Below the pieces are notes generated by a model. The model was given only the letters and a program-made list of their open reading frames with translations. It searched no databases and had not been told where the DNA came from. 64,000 nucleotides of DNA from Embleya hyalina (GTDB taxonomy: Bacteria > Actinomycetota > Actinomycetes > Streptomycetales > Streptomycetaceae). The position numbers were made by a program, and so were the translations under genes. Where the stretch lies: assembly GCF_003967355.1 (NCBI RefSeq), contig NZ_BIFH01000020.1:124001-188000 (forward strand). Reading direction: 5' to 3'. This document shows positions 7,797 through 14,966 of this stretch, piece after piece (the first letter of the stretch is position 1; each line of letters opens with the position of its first letter).

Positions 7797-8483
7797 ATGG
7801 CGAGCAAGGAACCATCCGAGAAGAGCGGCCGGCTGAAGCAGATCCGGCTCGCCTACCAGCAGACGAAGAAGGCCGATCCGTGGGTCGGCTTGATTGTGGC
7901 GGCCTGGGGCCTGGGCGTATTCGCAGTACTCCTGGCCATCGGCTTCTGGTGGGGACATCCGATCTACCTGGGCATCTTCGGTGCCCTCGTGGGTCTGCTC
8001 GCGGCGGCCTTCATCTTCGGACGCAGGGCCGAGAAGTCGGTGCTCGGCCAGATGGAGGGCCAGCCCGGCGCCGCGTTGGCGGTCATGCAGTCACTCAAGC
8101 GTGGCTGGGTCGTGACCCCCACCGTGGCCATCACCCGCAACCAGGATGTCGTACACCGCGCCGTGGGTCGCCCCGGCATCATCCTGGTGGGCGAGGGTCA
8201 GACGGGTCGCGTGACGCGACTGTTGGCCGATGAGAAGAAGCGCATGTCCCGACTGGCGGCCAACACCACGGTGCACACGATCATCGTCGGCAACGACGAG
8301 GGTCAGGTCCCGCTGCTCAAGCTCCAGCGGCACATCATGAAGCTGACCCCGACCCTGGCCAAGCCCGAGGTCGCGCAGGTCAACGACCGGCTGCGGGCGG
8401 TCGGCGACCTGATGAAGAACATGCCGGTGCCCAAGGGCCCGATGCCGAAGGGCGCGCGCATGCCGCGCGGCCCGCGCGGCTGA
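7797..8483 (+). CDS. DUF4191 integral membrane protein
   Basis: A 228-residue protein of the actinobacterial DUF4191 family. A basic N-terminus (residues 1-30) precedes two adjacent transmembrane helices at about 31-80 (WVGLIVAAWGLGVFAVLLAIGFWWG and IYLGIFGALVGLLAAAFIFG). The remaining 145 residues are predicted cytosolic, with GRPGIILVGEGQTGRVTRLLADEKKR and a basic, Pro/Lys-rich tail (MPVPKGPMPKGARMPRG). The biochemical role is unknown. The ATG at 7797 begins MASKEPSEKSGRLKQI, as expected for the family, and sits just after a -10 hexamer. Faces the RDD gene across a strong shared terminator. Confidence 0.88.
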   Translation: MASKEPSEKSGRLKQIRLAYQQTKKADPWVGLIVAAWGLGVFAVLLAIGFWWGHPIYLGIFGALVGLLAAAFIFGRRAEKSVLGQMEGQPGAALAVMQSLKRGWVVTPTVAITRNQDVVHRAVGRPGIILVGEGQTGRVTRLLADEKKRMSRLAANTTVHTIIVGNDEGQVPLLKLQRHIMKLTPTLAKPEVAQVNDRLRAVGDLMKNMPVPKGPMPKGARMPRGPRG

Positions 8484-8534
8484 CCCACCCCCGGCACCAC
8501 GCGCCCGCGCGACACCAGTCCCCCGTTCGACCAC

Positions 8535-8573
8535 GAGAGCGGCGGCGATCCGAACCGGATCGCCGCCGCTCTC
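8535..8573. terminator. Bidirectional terminator between DUF4191 and RDD genes
   Basis: An 18-base perfect stem (GAGAGCGGCGGCGATCCG and its complement) with a 3-base AAC loop, placed between two convergent stops. Confidence 0.9.
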
Positions 8574-8596
8574 TTCCGTGTCGCGGGAGGAACGAT

Positions 8597-9055
8597 CTAG
8601 GCCCGGACCACCGCCGTGCCGACCGCCTTGTCGTGGAAGCCGCGCCCGTCCCGGTCGTAGATGGCCGGCGGAATCACCAGGCACAACAGGAACGTCCGCA
8701 CCACGACCGCGAGCGGCAGCAGCGAGCCGCGGGTGACCGAGACCACCCGGATGCCCATGATCCGCTTGCCGAGGGTCCAGCCGAGCGTGCTCACCAGGAG
8801 CAGGTTCTCCACGGCGAACACGCCGAGCGTGCCCCAGCTGGTGCCGACGGCGTTGAGCTTGCCGCCGCCCAGGAAGGACAGCGCGATGACGTAGCAGATG
8901 CCCCAGTCGATGACCAGGGCAAGGAGCCGGCGCCCGGTCGGCGCCAGTGAATTGGGTCCGTCCTCGGGCAGCCCGAGACGCTTGCCGCGGTAGGCGAATT
9001 CGTCGTCCGCCGCCCCGGAGGCCTGGGTCCGCGCTGCGCTCGTGTTCTCGTCCAC
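8597..9055 (-). CDS. RDD family membrane protein
   Basis: A 152-residue integral membrane protein. The RDD motif family is seen as [21 protein letters not shown] (Arg and Asp in the first helix) and later [15 protein letters not shown] and [18 protein letters not shown], the three conserved blocks. Three hydrophobic segments lie at about 43-63, 78-95 and 110-130. RDD proteins have varied roles, including some ion transport; none can be assigned here. The GTG at 9055 is supported by a TACTTT hexamer 6 bases upstream (leaderless-type). It is divergent from glnA, whose GlnR boxes lie in the shared gap. Confidence 0.85.
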   Translation of the reverse strand: MDENTSAARTQASGAADDEFAYRGKRLGLPEDGPNSLAPTGRRLLALVIDWGICYVIALSFLGGGKLNAVGTSWGTLGVFAVENLLLVSTLGWTLGKRIMGIRVVSVTRGSLLPLAVVVRTFLLCLVIPPAIYDRDGRGFHDKAVGTAVVRA

Positions 9056-9061
9056 CTCTCC

Positions 9062-9067
9062 AAAGTA
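9062..9067 (-). promoter_or_regulatory. -10 hexamer, leaderless RDD gene
   Basis: TACTTT on the minus strand is separated by 6 bases from the GTG at 9055. Confidence 0.45.
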
Positions 9068-9166
9068 GACGAGCCGGGCCGATTCACCCGCCCCGGGGGT
9101 GGGCGTACGGGCGGCCGATCACGGGCACGCATCCAGGCAAACCGGCTAGACCGTACGGGTGGGTGC

Positions 9167-9204
9167 GTAACATCCCGGAAACACGAGGGACACCGACGGG
9201 AAAC
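9167..9204 (+). promoter_or_regulatory. Double GlnR box in the glnA promoter
   Basis: Two adjacent boxes fit the known actinobacterial GlnR pattern gTnAC-n6-GaAAC: GTAAC-6-GAAAC at 9167-9182 and GACAC-6-GAAAC at 9189-9204. The two boxes are offset by exactly 22 bases, the published geometry for tandem GlnR binding at glnA. They lie 11-48 bases upstream of a TACCTT -10 hexamer (9215-9220), a position suited to activation under nitrogen limitation. Confidence 0.88.
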
Positions 9205-9214
9205 CGCTCGCGCC

Positions 9215-9220
9215 TACCTT
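9215..9220 (+). promoter_or_regulatory. -10 hexamer of glnA
   Basis: TACCTT gives an expected start near 9227 and a leader of about 75 bases before the ATG at 9302. Confidence 0.5.
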
Positions 9221-9301
9221 CATGGCCTAGTGGCCACCGGGGAGGAGGCCGCTCCCCGCGAACGCAACTGCCCGCGCCTGGCGCCGGGTCGAGGAGGATT
9301 G

Positions 9302-10711
9302 ATGTTCAACAACGCCGAAGAGGTGTCGCGATACATCGCCGACAACGACGTCAAGTTCATCGACGTTCGTTTTTGCGACCTGCCTGGCGTGATGCAGCAC
9401 TTCACGGTTCCGGCGAGGACGTTCGACCCGAGTGAGACGCTGGCCTTCGACGGATCCTCGATCCGCGGCTTCCAGGCGATCCACGAGTCGGACATGGCGC
9501 TTCGCCCGGACCTGTCCACGGCGCGGCTCGACCCGTTCCGCAAGGACAAGACGCTCAACATCAACTTCTTCATCCACGACCCGCTGACGGATGAGGAGTA
9601 CAGCCGCGACCCGCGCAACGTCGCGAAGAAGGCCGAGCGCTACCTCGCCGGCACCGGCATCGCCGACACGGCGTACTTCGGCCCCGAGGCCGAGTTCTAC
9701 GTGTTCGACAGCGTGCGCTTCGCGACCGGCGCGAACGAGTCCTTCTACCACATCGACTCCGAGGCGGGCGCCTGGAACACCGGTGCGGAGGAGAACAACC
9801 GCGGCTACAAGGTCCGCTACAAGGGCGGCTACTTCCCGACCCCGCCGGTCGACCACTTCGCCGACCTGCGCGCGGAGATCTCCCTGGAGCTGGAGGCGGC
9901 GGGTCTGGAGATCGAGCGCCAGCACCACGAGGTGGGCACCGCCGGCCAGGCCGAGATCAACTACAAGTTCAACACGCTGCTCGCGGCGGCCGACGACCTG
10001 ATGCTGTTCAAGTACATCGTCAAGAACGTCGCGTGGCGCAACGGCAAGACCGCGACCTTCATGCCGAAGCCGATCTTCGGCGACAACGGCTCGGGCATGC
10101 ACTGTCACATGTCGCTGTGGGCCGACGGCTCGCCGCTGTTCTACGACGAGCAGGGTTACGCGGGGCTGTCCGACACCGCCCGCTACTTCATCGGCGGCCT
10201 GCTCAAGCACGCCCCGTCGCTGCTGGCCTTCACCAACCCGACGGTGAACTCGTACCACCGCCTGGTCCCGGGCTTCGAGGCGCCGGTCAACCTGGTCTAC
10301 TCGCAGCGCAACCGCTCGGCCTGCATCCGCATCCCGATCACGGGCAGCAACCCGAAGGCCAAGCGCGTCGAGTTCCGCGTCCCGGACCCGTCGGCCAACC
10401 CGTACCTGGCCTTCGCCGCCCAGCTGATGGCCGGCCTCGACGGCGTCAAGAACAAGATCGAGCCGCTGGAGCCGGTCGACAAGGACCTGTACGAGCTGGC
10501 CCCCGACGAGCACCAGGCCGTCCCCCAGGTCCCCGGCACCCTCGCCGAGGTCCTCGACGCCCTGGAGGCCGACCACGAGTACCTCCTCGAAGGCGGCGTC
10601 TTCACCCAGGACCTGATCGACACCTGGATCGAATACAAGCGCACCAAGGAAATCGACCCGGTCCGCCTGCGCCCCCACCCCCACGAGTTCGAGCTCTACT
10701 TCGACATCTAA
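9302..10711 (+). CDS. glnA: Glutamine synthetase type I
   Basis: Condenses glutamate, ammonia and ATP to glutamine as a cytosolic dodecamer. The 469-residue protein has the GSI set: the Asp loop (DGSSIRGF), metal and ATP ligands ([25 protein letters not shown]), [11 protein letters not shown], the flap-region NRSACIRIP and the C-terminal adenylylation loop [10 protein letters not shown]. Tyr397 is the site modified by GlnE, encoded 5 kb downstream. The ATG at 9302 follows GAGGAGGA at 5 bases. Regulation is doubly supported: GlnR boxes upstream for transcription and Tyr397 for activity. A 15-base-pair hairpin follows the stop. Confidence 0.97.
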   Translation: MFNNAEEVSRYIADNDVKFIDVRFCDLPGVMQHFTVPARTFDPSETLAFDGSSIRGFQAIHESDMALRPDLSTARLDPFRKDKTLNINFFIHDPLTDEEYSRDPRNVAKKAERYLAGTGIADTAYFGPEAEFYVFDSVRFATGANESFYHIDSEAGAWNTGAEENNRGYKVRYKGGYFPTPPVDHFADLRAEISLELEAAGLEIERQHHEVGTAGQAEINYKFNTLLAAADDLMLFKYIVKNVAWRNGKTATFMPKPIFGDNGSGMHCHMSLWADGSPLFYDEQGYAGLSDTARYFIGGLLKHAPSLLAFTNPTVNSYHRLVPGFEAPVNLVYSQRNRSACIRIPITGSNPKAKRVEFRVPDPSANPYLAFAAQLMAGLDGVKNKIEPLEPVDKDLYELAPDEHQAVPQVPGTLAEVLDALEADHEYLLEGGVFTQDLIDTWIEYKRTKEIDPVRLRPHPHEFELYFDI

Positions 10712-10747
10712 ACCCCCCGAAGGCGGCCCCGGCCCCCTCCCGAGGAC

Positions 10748-10787
10748 AAGGCCGTCGACCGCTGCCCACCGCGCGGTCGGCGGCCTT
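10748..10787 (+). terminator. glnA terminator
   Basis: Arms AAGGCCGTCGACCGC and GCGGTCGGCGGCCTT pair over 15 positions (one G-U) around a 10-base loop, 37 bases after the glnA stop. Confidence 0.8.
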
Positions 10788-10837
10788 CCTCGTGTTCGGC
10801 CGGGGGTGTCGCGCTCGGGGCGCGGGACACTTGGGGG

Positions 10838-11752
10838 ATGGTGGCCTTCGGTGGGACTCGGCGCGGGGGTGGGGGCGGGGCGGCGTGCTGGGAGGCCGCC
10901 GTCGGGAGTCCCCGTGCGGGGCTCGGTGGGCTGGTGGTCGGCTACGGGGGGTTCGCCGAGACGGCGGCCGGGGTGGTGGTGCGGCGGGAGGTGCCGGCGC
11001 CGGAACTGGTGTTGTTGATCAGCCTCGGTGAGCCGTTGGCGCTGGTCCGGGACGGGGTCGCCGTGCGGGCCGACGCGGCGCTGGTCGGGATCGGGCGGGG
11101 GCCGGTCGAGGCGGCGCACGGCGGGCGGCAGAGTGTGCTGGAGGTGCGGCTGTCCCCGTTGGCAGCCGGGGCGCTGTTCGGCGTGTCGGCGTCGGAGCCG
11201 GCCGAGCGGATCGTGGATGTGGGCGAGTTGTGGCCGGGTACGCCCGAGTTGGTCGAGCGGCTTCGCGCGGACGCCGGGTGGGCGGAGCGGTTCGCCCGAG
11301 TCGAGGACGTCCTGGTGGCGCGGGCCGAGCGTGGGCGGGCGGCCGACCCCGTGGTGGCGGGGTCGTGGCGGCAGGTGGTGGACTCCCGGGGCGATCTCGC
11401 GATCGGTGCGCTGCACGAGCACAGCGGATGGAGTCGCAAGCGCATGGCGCGGCGGTTCCGGGCCGAGATCGGGCTGACGCCGAAGGCGATGGCCAACCTG
11501 GTGCGGTTCGAGCACGCCGTGGACCTGCTCCGACGGCCCGGACGCCGATCGCTCGCCGAAGTGGCGCTGTGGTGCGGGTACTGCGACCAGGCGCACTTCA
11601 ATCGGGAGTTCAAGGAACACGCCGGATGCACGCCGACCGCGTTCCTGGCCGGTCTCGGCCTGGACGCCCCGGGCAGGGACATGGCCGCCGCCGGCCGACC
11701 GACGCCCCGAATATCCAAGACCGGGACGAGCCACCCGCCTACCGTCGAGTGA
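10838..11752 (+). CDS. AraC family transcriptional regulator
   Basis: A 304-residue protein. The C-terminal 100 residues hold two helix-turn-helix units of the AraC/XylS fold: LHEHSGWSRKRMARRFRAEIG and LAEVALWCGYCDQAHFNREF followed by KEHAGCTPTAF, the family signature. The N-terminal 180 residues form a sensor domain without a recognised ligand motif. The ATG at 10838 follows a GGGGG run and is also 6 bases from GACACT, a weak -10. The VOC-fold protein gene begins 40 bases downstream on the same strand and is the likeliest target or partner. Confidence 0.85.
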   Translation: MVAFGGTRRGGGGGAACWEAAVGSPRAGLGGLVVGYGGFAETAAGVVVRREVPAPELVLLISLGEPLALVRDGVAVRADAALVGIGRGPVEAAHGGRQSVLEVRLSPLAAGALFGVSASEPAERIVDVGELWPGTPELVERLRADAGWAERFARVEDVLVARAERGRAADPVVAGSWRQVVDSRGDLAIGALHEHSGWSRKRMARRFRAEIGLTPKAMANLVRFEHAVDLLRRPGRRSLAEVALWCGYCDQAHFNREFKEHAGCTPTAFLAGLGLDAPGRDMAAAGRPTPRISKTGTSHPPTVE

Positions 11753-11792
11753 TCACCCACCGATGATCATCCACCGACACGCGGGAGTTGCC

Positions 11793-12131
11793 ATGCACGG
11801 CGAGCCGACGTTCTTCGAGATCGGCGTCCCGGACGCCGCCCGGGCGCATACCTTCTTCGGGCAACTGTTCGGCTGGCGGTTCCCGTCGACCGGCGAGGAC
11901 GACCAGGTCTCGATCGAGACGCCCAGCGGCCGGGGCGGACTGCACGGCCGGGACTCGGCCGCGGCGATCACGATGTTCTTCGCCGTCGACGACGTCGAGG
12001 CGGCCGTCCGGCGCGTGCGCGAACTGGGCGGCACGGCGGAGGACGCCCGCCCGGAGGAACCGGGCTTCGGGCGCTTCGCGCTGTGCGCGGACGACCAGGG
12101 CGTGGCGTTCGGTTTGCATCAGGTCGGCTGA
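11793..12131 (+). CDS. VOC superfamily (glyoxalase/bleomycin-resistance fold) protein
   Basis: A 112-residue single-domain protein of the vicinal oxygen chelate fold: EPTFFEIGVPDAARAHTFFGQLFGW at the N-terminus and VDDVEAAVRRVRELGGTA ... PGFGRFALCADDQGVAFGLHQ in the second beta-alpha half. Such proteins bind or modify small molecules, often as dimers; no substrate can be assigned. The ATG at 11793 is preferred over the one at 11763 because GGGAG lies 5 bases upstream and the domain begins at once. Probably co-transcribed with the AraC gene and closed by a T-run terminator. Confidence 0.8.
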   Translation: MHGEPTFFEIGVPDAARAHTFFGQLFGWRFPSTGEDDQVSIETPSGRGGLHGRDSAAAITMFFAVDDVEAAVRRVRELGGTAEDARPEEPGFGRFALCADDQGVAFGLHQVG

Positions 12132-12177
12132 CGGCGGCGCGATCGGCGAAGCACCCCGAACCGCATGCCTCGGCCCC

Positions 12178-12218
12178 ACACCCCTGCCCCGCGGAAGACC
12201 GCGAGGCAGGGGTGTTTT
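12178..12218 (+). terminator. Strong intrinsic terminator after the VOC gene
   Basis: ACACCCCTGCC pairs with GGCAGGGGTGT around a nested GCGG-AAGA-CCGC hairpin, followed by TTTT. A rare classical U-tract terminator for this genome. Confidence 0.88.
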
Positions 12219-12252
12219 GGCATGTGATGACGGTTTGGCACACACCGATCAC

Positions 12253-12342
12253 ATACCCCCCTCAGGTATTTATGGCCGACCTCTGGATTTTGCATACCCC
12301 CCTCGGGTATGTTCCTGGTCGCCGGATACCCCCCGGTCGTAT
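12253..12342. promoter_or_regulatory. Three ATACC-type dyads upstream of the MFS gene
   Basis: Three 17-base elements of the form ATACC-N7-GGTAT occur at 12253-12269, 12294-12310 and 12326-12342 (the third has CGTAT as its right arm). Each has a run of six C after ATA. The first two are 41 bases apart, the last ends 17 bases before the MFS start, next to its ribosome-binding site. TACCC...GGGTA-type dyads are known targets of CsoR/FrmR-family repressors, but no such gene is in the window, so the binding protein is open. Confidence 0.7.
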
Positions 12343-12358
12343 CTATGGAGTGATCGCG

Positions 12359-13804
12359 ATGTCCGAACCACAAGCCAACCCGCGTCGCTGGGCGGCGCTT
12401 GCGCTCATTGCGCTCGCGCAGTTCATGGTCATCATGGACACGTCGATCATCGGCGTGGCCCTGCCCGAGATGCGCACCGATCTCGGGTTCTCGCAGGAGA
12501 ACCTGTCCTGGGTCTTCAACGCCTACGTGGTCGCGTTCGGCGGGCTGCTCCTGCTCGGCGGGCGGTTGTCCGACCTGTTCGGCGCCAAGCGGGTGTTCTC
12601 GGTCGGCTGGGCGATCCTGGGTGTCGGGTCGCTGGCCGCCGGCCTCGCCGGCGAGGTGTGGGTCGAGCTCGCCGGGCGCGCCGTCCAGGGCGTCGGCGCC
12701 GCGCTCATCGCGCCCTCGGCGCTGACCCTGCTGATGATGCTCTTCGGCGGCAACCCCAAGGAGCTGACCAAGGCGTTCGCGCTGTACGGCGCCGCCGCGC
12801 CCGCCGGTGGCACCGCCGGTGTCTTCCTGGGCGGCCTGATCACCGAGTACGCCAGCTGGCCGTGGGTCTTCTACATCAACATCCCCGTCGCCGTGCTCGC
12901 CCTGGTCGCCACCCCGTCGCTGATGCCGGACGCCCCCGCCCGGCGCGGCTCGATCGACGTGCTCGGCGCCATCCTCGCCACCGCCGGACTCGGCGTCGCC
13001 GTCTACGCCGTCGTGCGTGCCCCCGAGACCGGTTGGGGCTCCGCCGAGACCCTGGTGGTCCTCGCCGCGGGAATCGGCCTGATCGCCCTGTTCCTGCTGG
13101 TCCAGTCGAAGCGGTCGGAGCCGCTGATGCCGCTGCGCATCCTGCGTACGCCCAACCTCGCCGGGGCCAACCTGGCCCAGCTGCTGATGGCCGCGGCCTG
13201 GATCCCGATGTGGTTCTTCCTCAACCTCTACCTCCAGCAGGTGCTCGGCCTGGGCGCCTTCGCCTCCGGCTCGGCCCTGCTGCCGATGACCGTGGCCATC
13301 ATGCTCATGATGATCGTGCTCGCACCGCGCCTGATCGCCCGCTTCGGTCCCAACCCGCTGGTGGTCACCGGTCTGATCGCGCTCGCCGGCGGCATGTTGT
13401 GGTTGTCCTTCGTCCGCTCCGACGGCAACTACTGGGTCGACGTCCTGCCCGCCTCCCTGCTCGCCGCCGCCGGCATGGCGCTCGCCTTCATCCCGTCCCT
13501 GGGCACCGCGATCTCCAGCGCCCGGCCCGAGGAGGGCGGCCTCGCCTCCGGCATCGTCAACACCAGCTACCAGATCGGCTCGGCCCTCGGCCTGGCCGCG
13601 ATGACCGCCGTCGCCGCCGCGCACGGCGCCCAGGAGGTCGGCGACCCCGGCGCGCTCACCGACGGCTTCTCCGCCGCGTTCCTCGGTGCCTCCGCCATCG
13701 CCGCCGCCGGCGCGGTGATCGCCGCGATCACCCTGCGCAAGCCCGCCGGCGCCGCCGGCCCGGCCTCCGCCGACCCCGCCCCCGAGTCCGTCCCGACCCC
13801 CTGA
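12359..13804 (+). CDS. MFS drug efflux transporter, DHA2 (EmrB/QacA) type
   Basis: A 481-residue transporter with about 14 membrane helices, the DHA2 count. Helix 1 carries the FMVIMDTSIIGVALPEM motif of this subfamily (motif D1), the loop between helices 2 and 3 has GGRLSDLFGAKRVF (motif A), helix 5 the AAPAGGTAGVFLGG region. It most likely exports a drug or metabolite using proton motive force. The ATG at 12359 follows TGGAG by 8 bases. Upstream lie three operator-like dyads, implying tight inducible control, but no regulator gene is adjacent. A strong hairpin follows. Confidence 0.88.
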   Translation: MSEPQANPRRWAALALIALAQFMVIMDTSIIGVALPEMRTDLGFSQENLSWVFNAYVVAFGGLLLLGGRLSDLFGAKRVFSVGWAILGVGSLAAGLAGEVWVELAGRAVQGVGAALIAPSALTLLMMLFGGNPKELTKAFALYGAAAPAGGTAGVFLGGLITEYASWPWVFYINIPVAVLALVATPSLMPDAPARRGSIDVLGAILATAGLGVAVYAVVRAPETGWGSAETLVVLAAGIGLIALFLLVQSKRSEPLMPLRILRTPNLAGANLAQLLMAAAWIPMWFFLNLYLQQVLGLGAFASGSALLPMTVAIMLMMIVLAPRLIARFGPNPLVVTGLIALAGGMLWLSFVRSDGNYWVDVLPASLLAAAGMALAFIPSLGTAISSARPEEGGLASGIVNTSYQIGSALGLAAMTAVAAAHGAQEVGDPGALTDGFSAAFLGASAIAAAGAVIAAITLRKPAGAAGPASADPAPESVPTP

Positions 13805-13857
13805 TCACACCCCGGCCCACGGGCCCCGACCGATGTCACGGACCCCGTCCGACACTC

Positions 13858-13894
13858 CGAAGGCCGCCCTCCATCCCCCGGAGGGCGGCCTTCG
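13858..13894 (+). terminator. Terminator after the MFS gene
   Basis: A 15-base perfect stem (CGAAGGCCGCCCTCC with its complement) and 7-base loop, 53 bases after the stop. Confidence 0.85.
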
Positions 13895-13988
13895 CGCACC
13901 GTCTCGACCTGCGTTTCCTCCGTCCGGGGAAGGAGAAGATCGCGCTCGGATGGCCCCACGGGGTGATCGGCGCGGGGGCGGGCTCTGG

Positions 13989-13994
13989 CAGACT
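13989..13994 (+). promoter_or_regulatory. -10-like hexamer, leaderless PAP2 gene
   Basis: CAGACT is separated by 6 bases from the ATG at 14001; no Shine-Dalgarno sequence precedes that ATG. Confidence 0.35.
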
Positions 13995-14000
13995 TGAGTC

Positions 14001-14966
14001 ATGGGGGGCAATCCGAGCCGAGAGACCATGCCGCCGTCGGGGCGACGGCTGACCGACGAAGCCGGACGGACAACCATGCAGCCAATCCCCACGATGACCC
14101 GATTGCGTGTGTATCTGCACACGCCGCGTCGTCCGCGATTCGTGGTCGAACTCGCGTTGGTGGCGCTGAGCTACTGGGTGTACTCGCTGATCCGCAACGC
14201 GGTGCCCGAACGTGAACGCGTCGCGGTCCACCGCGCCTGGCAACTCCTCGATCTCGAGAAGGCGCTGCACATCGACATCGAACACAGCGTGAACCACGCC
14301 GTCAACGGCGTCACCTGGTTGATCGTGCCGATGAACTACTACTACGCCACGCTGCACTTCGTGGTCACCATCGGTGTCCTGGTGTGGCTGTTCCACAAAC
14401 ATCCCGGCCGCTACCGGGCCGTGCGCACGGTGTTGTTCCTGACCACGGGGATGGCCCTGTTCGGCTATTTCTTCTACGCCCTCGCGCCGCCGCGACTGCT
14501 GCCCGGCGCGGACTACATCGACACCGTCCTGGTCCACCACACGTGGGGATCGATGGCGTCCGGCGACATGAAGAACGTCTCCAACCAGTACGCGGCGATG
14601 CCGTCGATGCACATCGGCTGGTCGACGTGGTGCGCGCTCGCGATCGTGCTGTTCGCCCGGCCGCTGTGGGCCAAGGTGCTCGGCGTCCTGTACCCGATCG
14701 CCACCCTGTTCGTGATCGTGGCGACCGGCAACCACTTCGTGCTCGACGCGGTGGGCGGCTGGATCACCCTGGCCGCGGCCTTCGGCGTCCAGTGCCTGGT
14801 CAACGGACGCTCCGCGTACCGCTTCCCGCAGTATCCGCCGGACGACCCGCGGGCCGCGCCGCCCCCGCCGGACACGAAAGCCGACGACGGGCACGACGGC
14901 CACGCACCCGACACCCCTCGCGGGAAACCTCAGCGCGAGCCCGTCGAAGTCTCGTCCTCACCGTAG
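14001..14966 (+). CDS. PAP2-superfamily membrane phosphatase/phosphotransferase
   Basis: A 321-residue membrane protein with about six helices. The C-terminal half has the PAP2 active-site blocks: YAAMPSMHIGWSTW (Ser-Met-His) and GNHFVLDAVGG (second His with Asp), as in the inositol-phosphorylceramide-synthase-like branch of the family. It likely acts on phospholipid or polyprenyl phosphates at the membrane. A conserved-looking Pro-rich, charged tail (residues 275-321) extends beyond the domain. The ATG at 14001 is 6 bases after a -10-like hexamer; an ATG at 14076 would still keep the whole domain. Its last 37 bases overlap the end of glnE on the other strand. Confidence 0.8.
   Translation: MGGNPSRETMPPSGRRLTDEAGRTTMQPIPTMTRLRVYLHTPRRPRFVVELALVALSYWVYSLIRNAVPERERVAVHRAWQLLDLEKALHIDIEHSVNHAVNGVTWLIVPMNYYYATLHFVVTIGVLVWLFHKHPGRYRAVRTVLFLTTGMALFGYFFYALAPPRLLPGADYIDTVLVHHTWGSMASGDMKNVSNQYAAMPSMHIGWSTWCALAIVLFARPLWAKVLGVLYPIATLFVIVATGNHFVLDAVGGWITLAAAFGVQCLVNGRSAYRFPQYPPDDPRAAPPPPDTKADDGHDGHAPDTPRGKPQREPVEVSSSP

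Noticed and set aside
10826-10831. GACACT as a further leaderless -10 for the AraC gene
   Set aside because: Spacing of 6 bases is right, but a GGGGG run just before the ATG also gives a ribosome site, so the case is ambiguous and was not listed as a feature.
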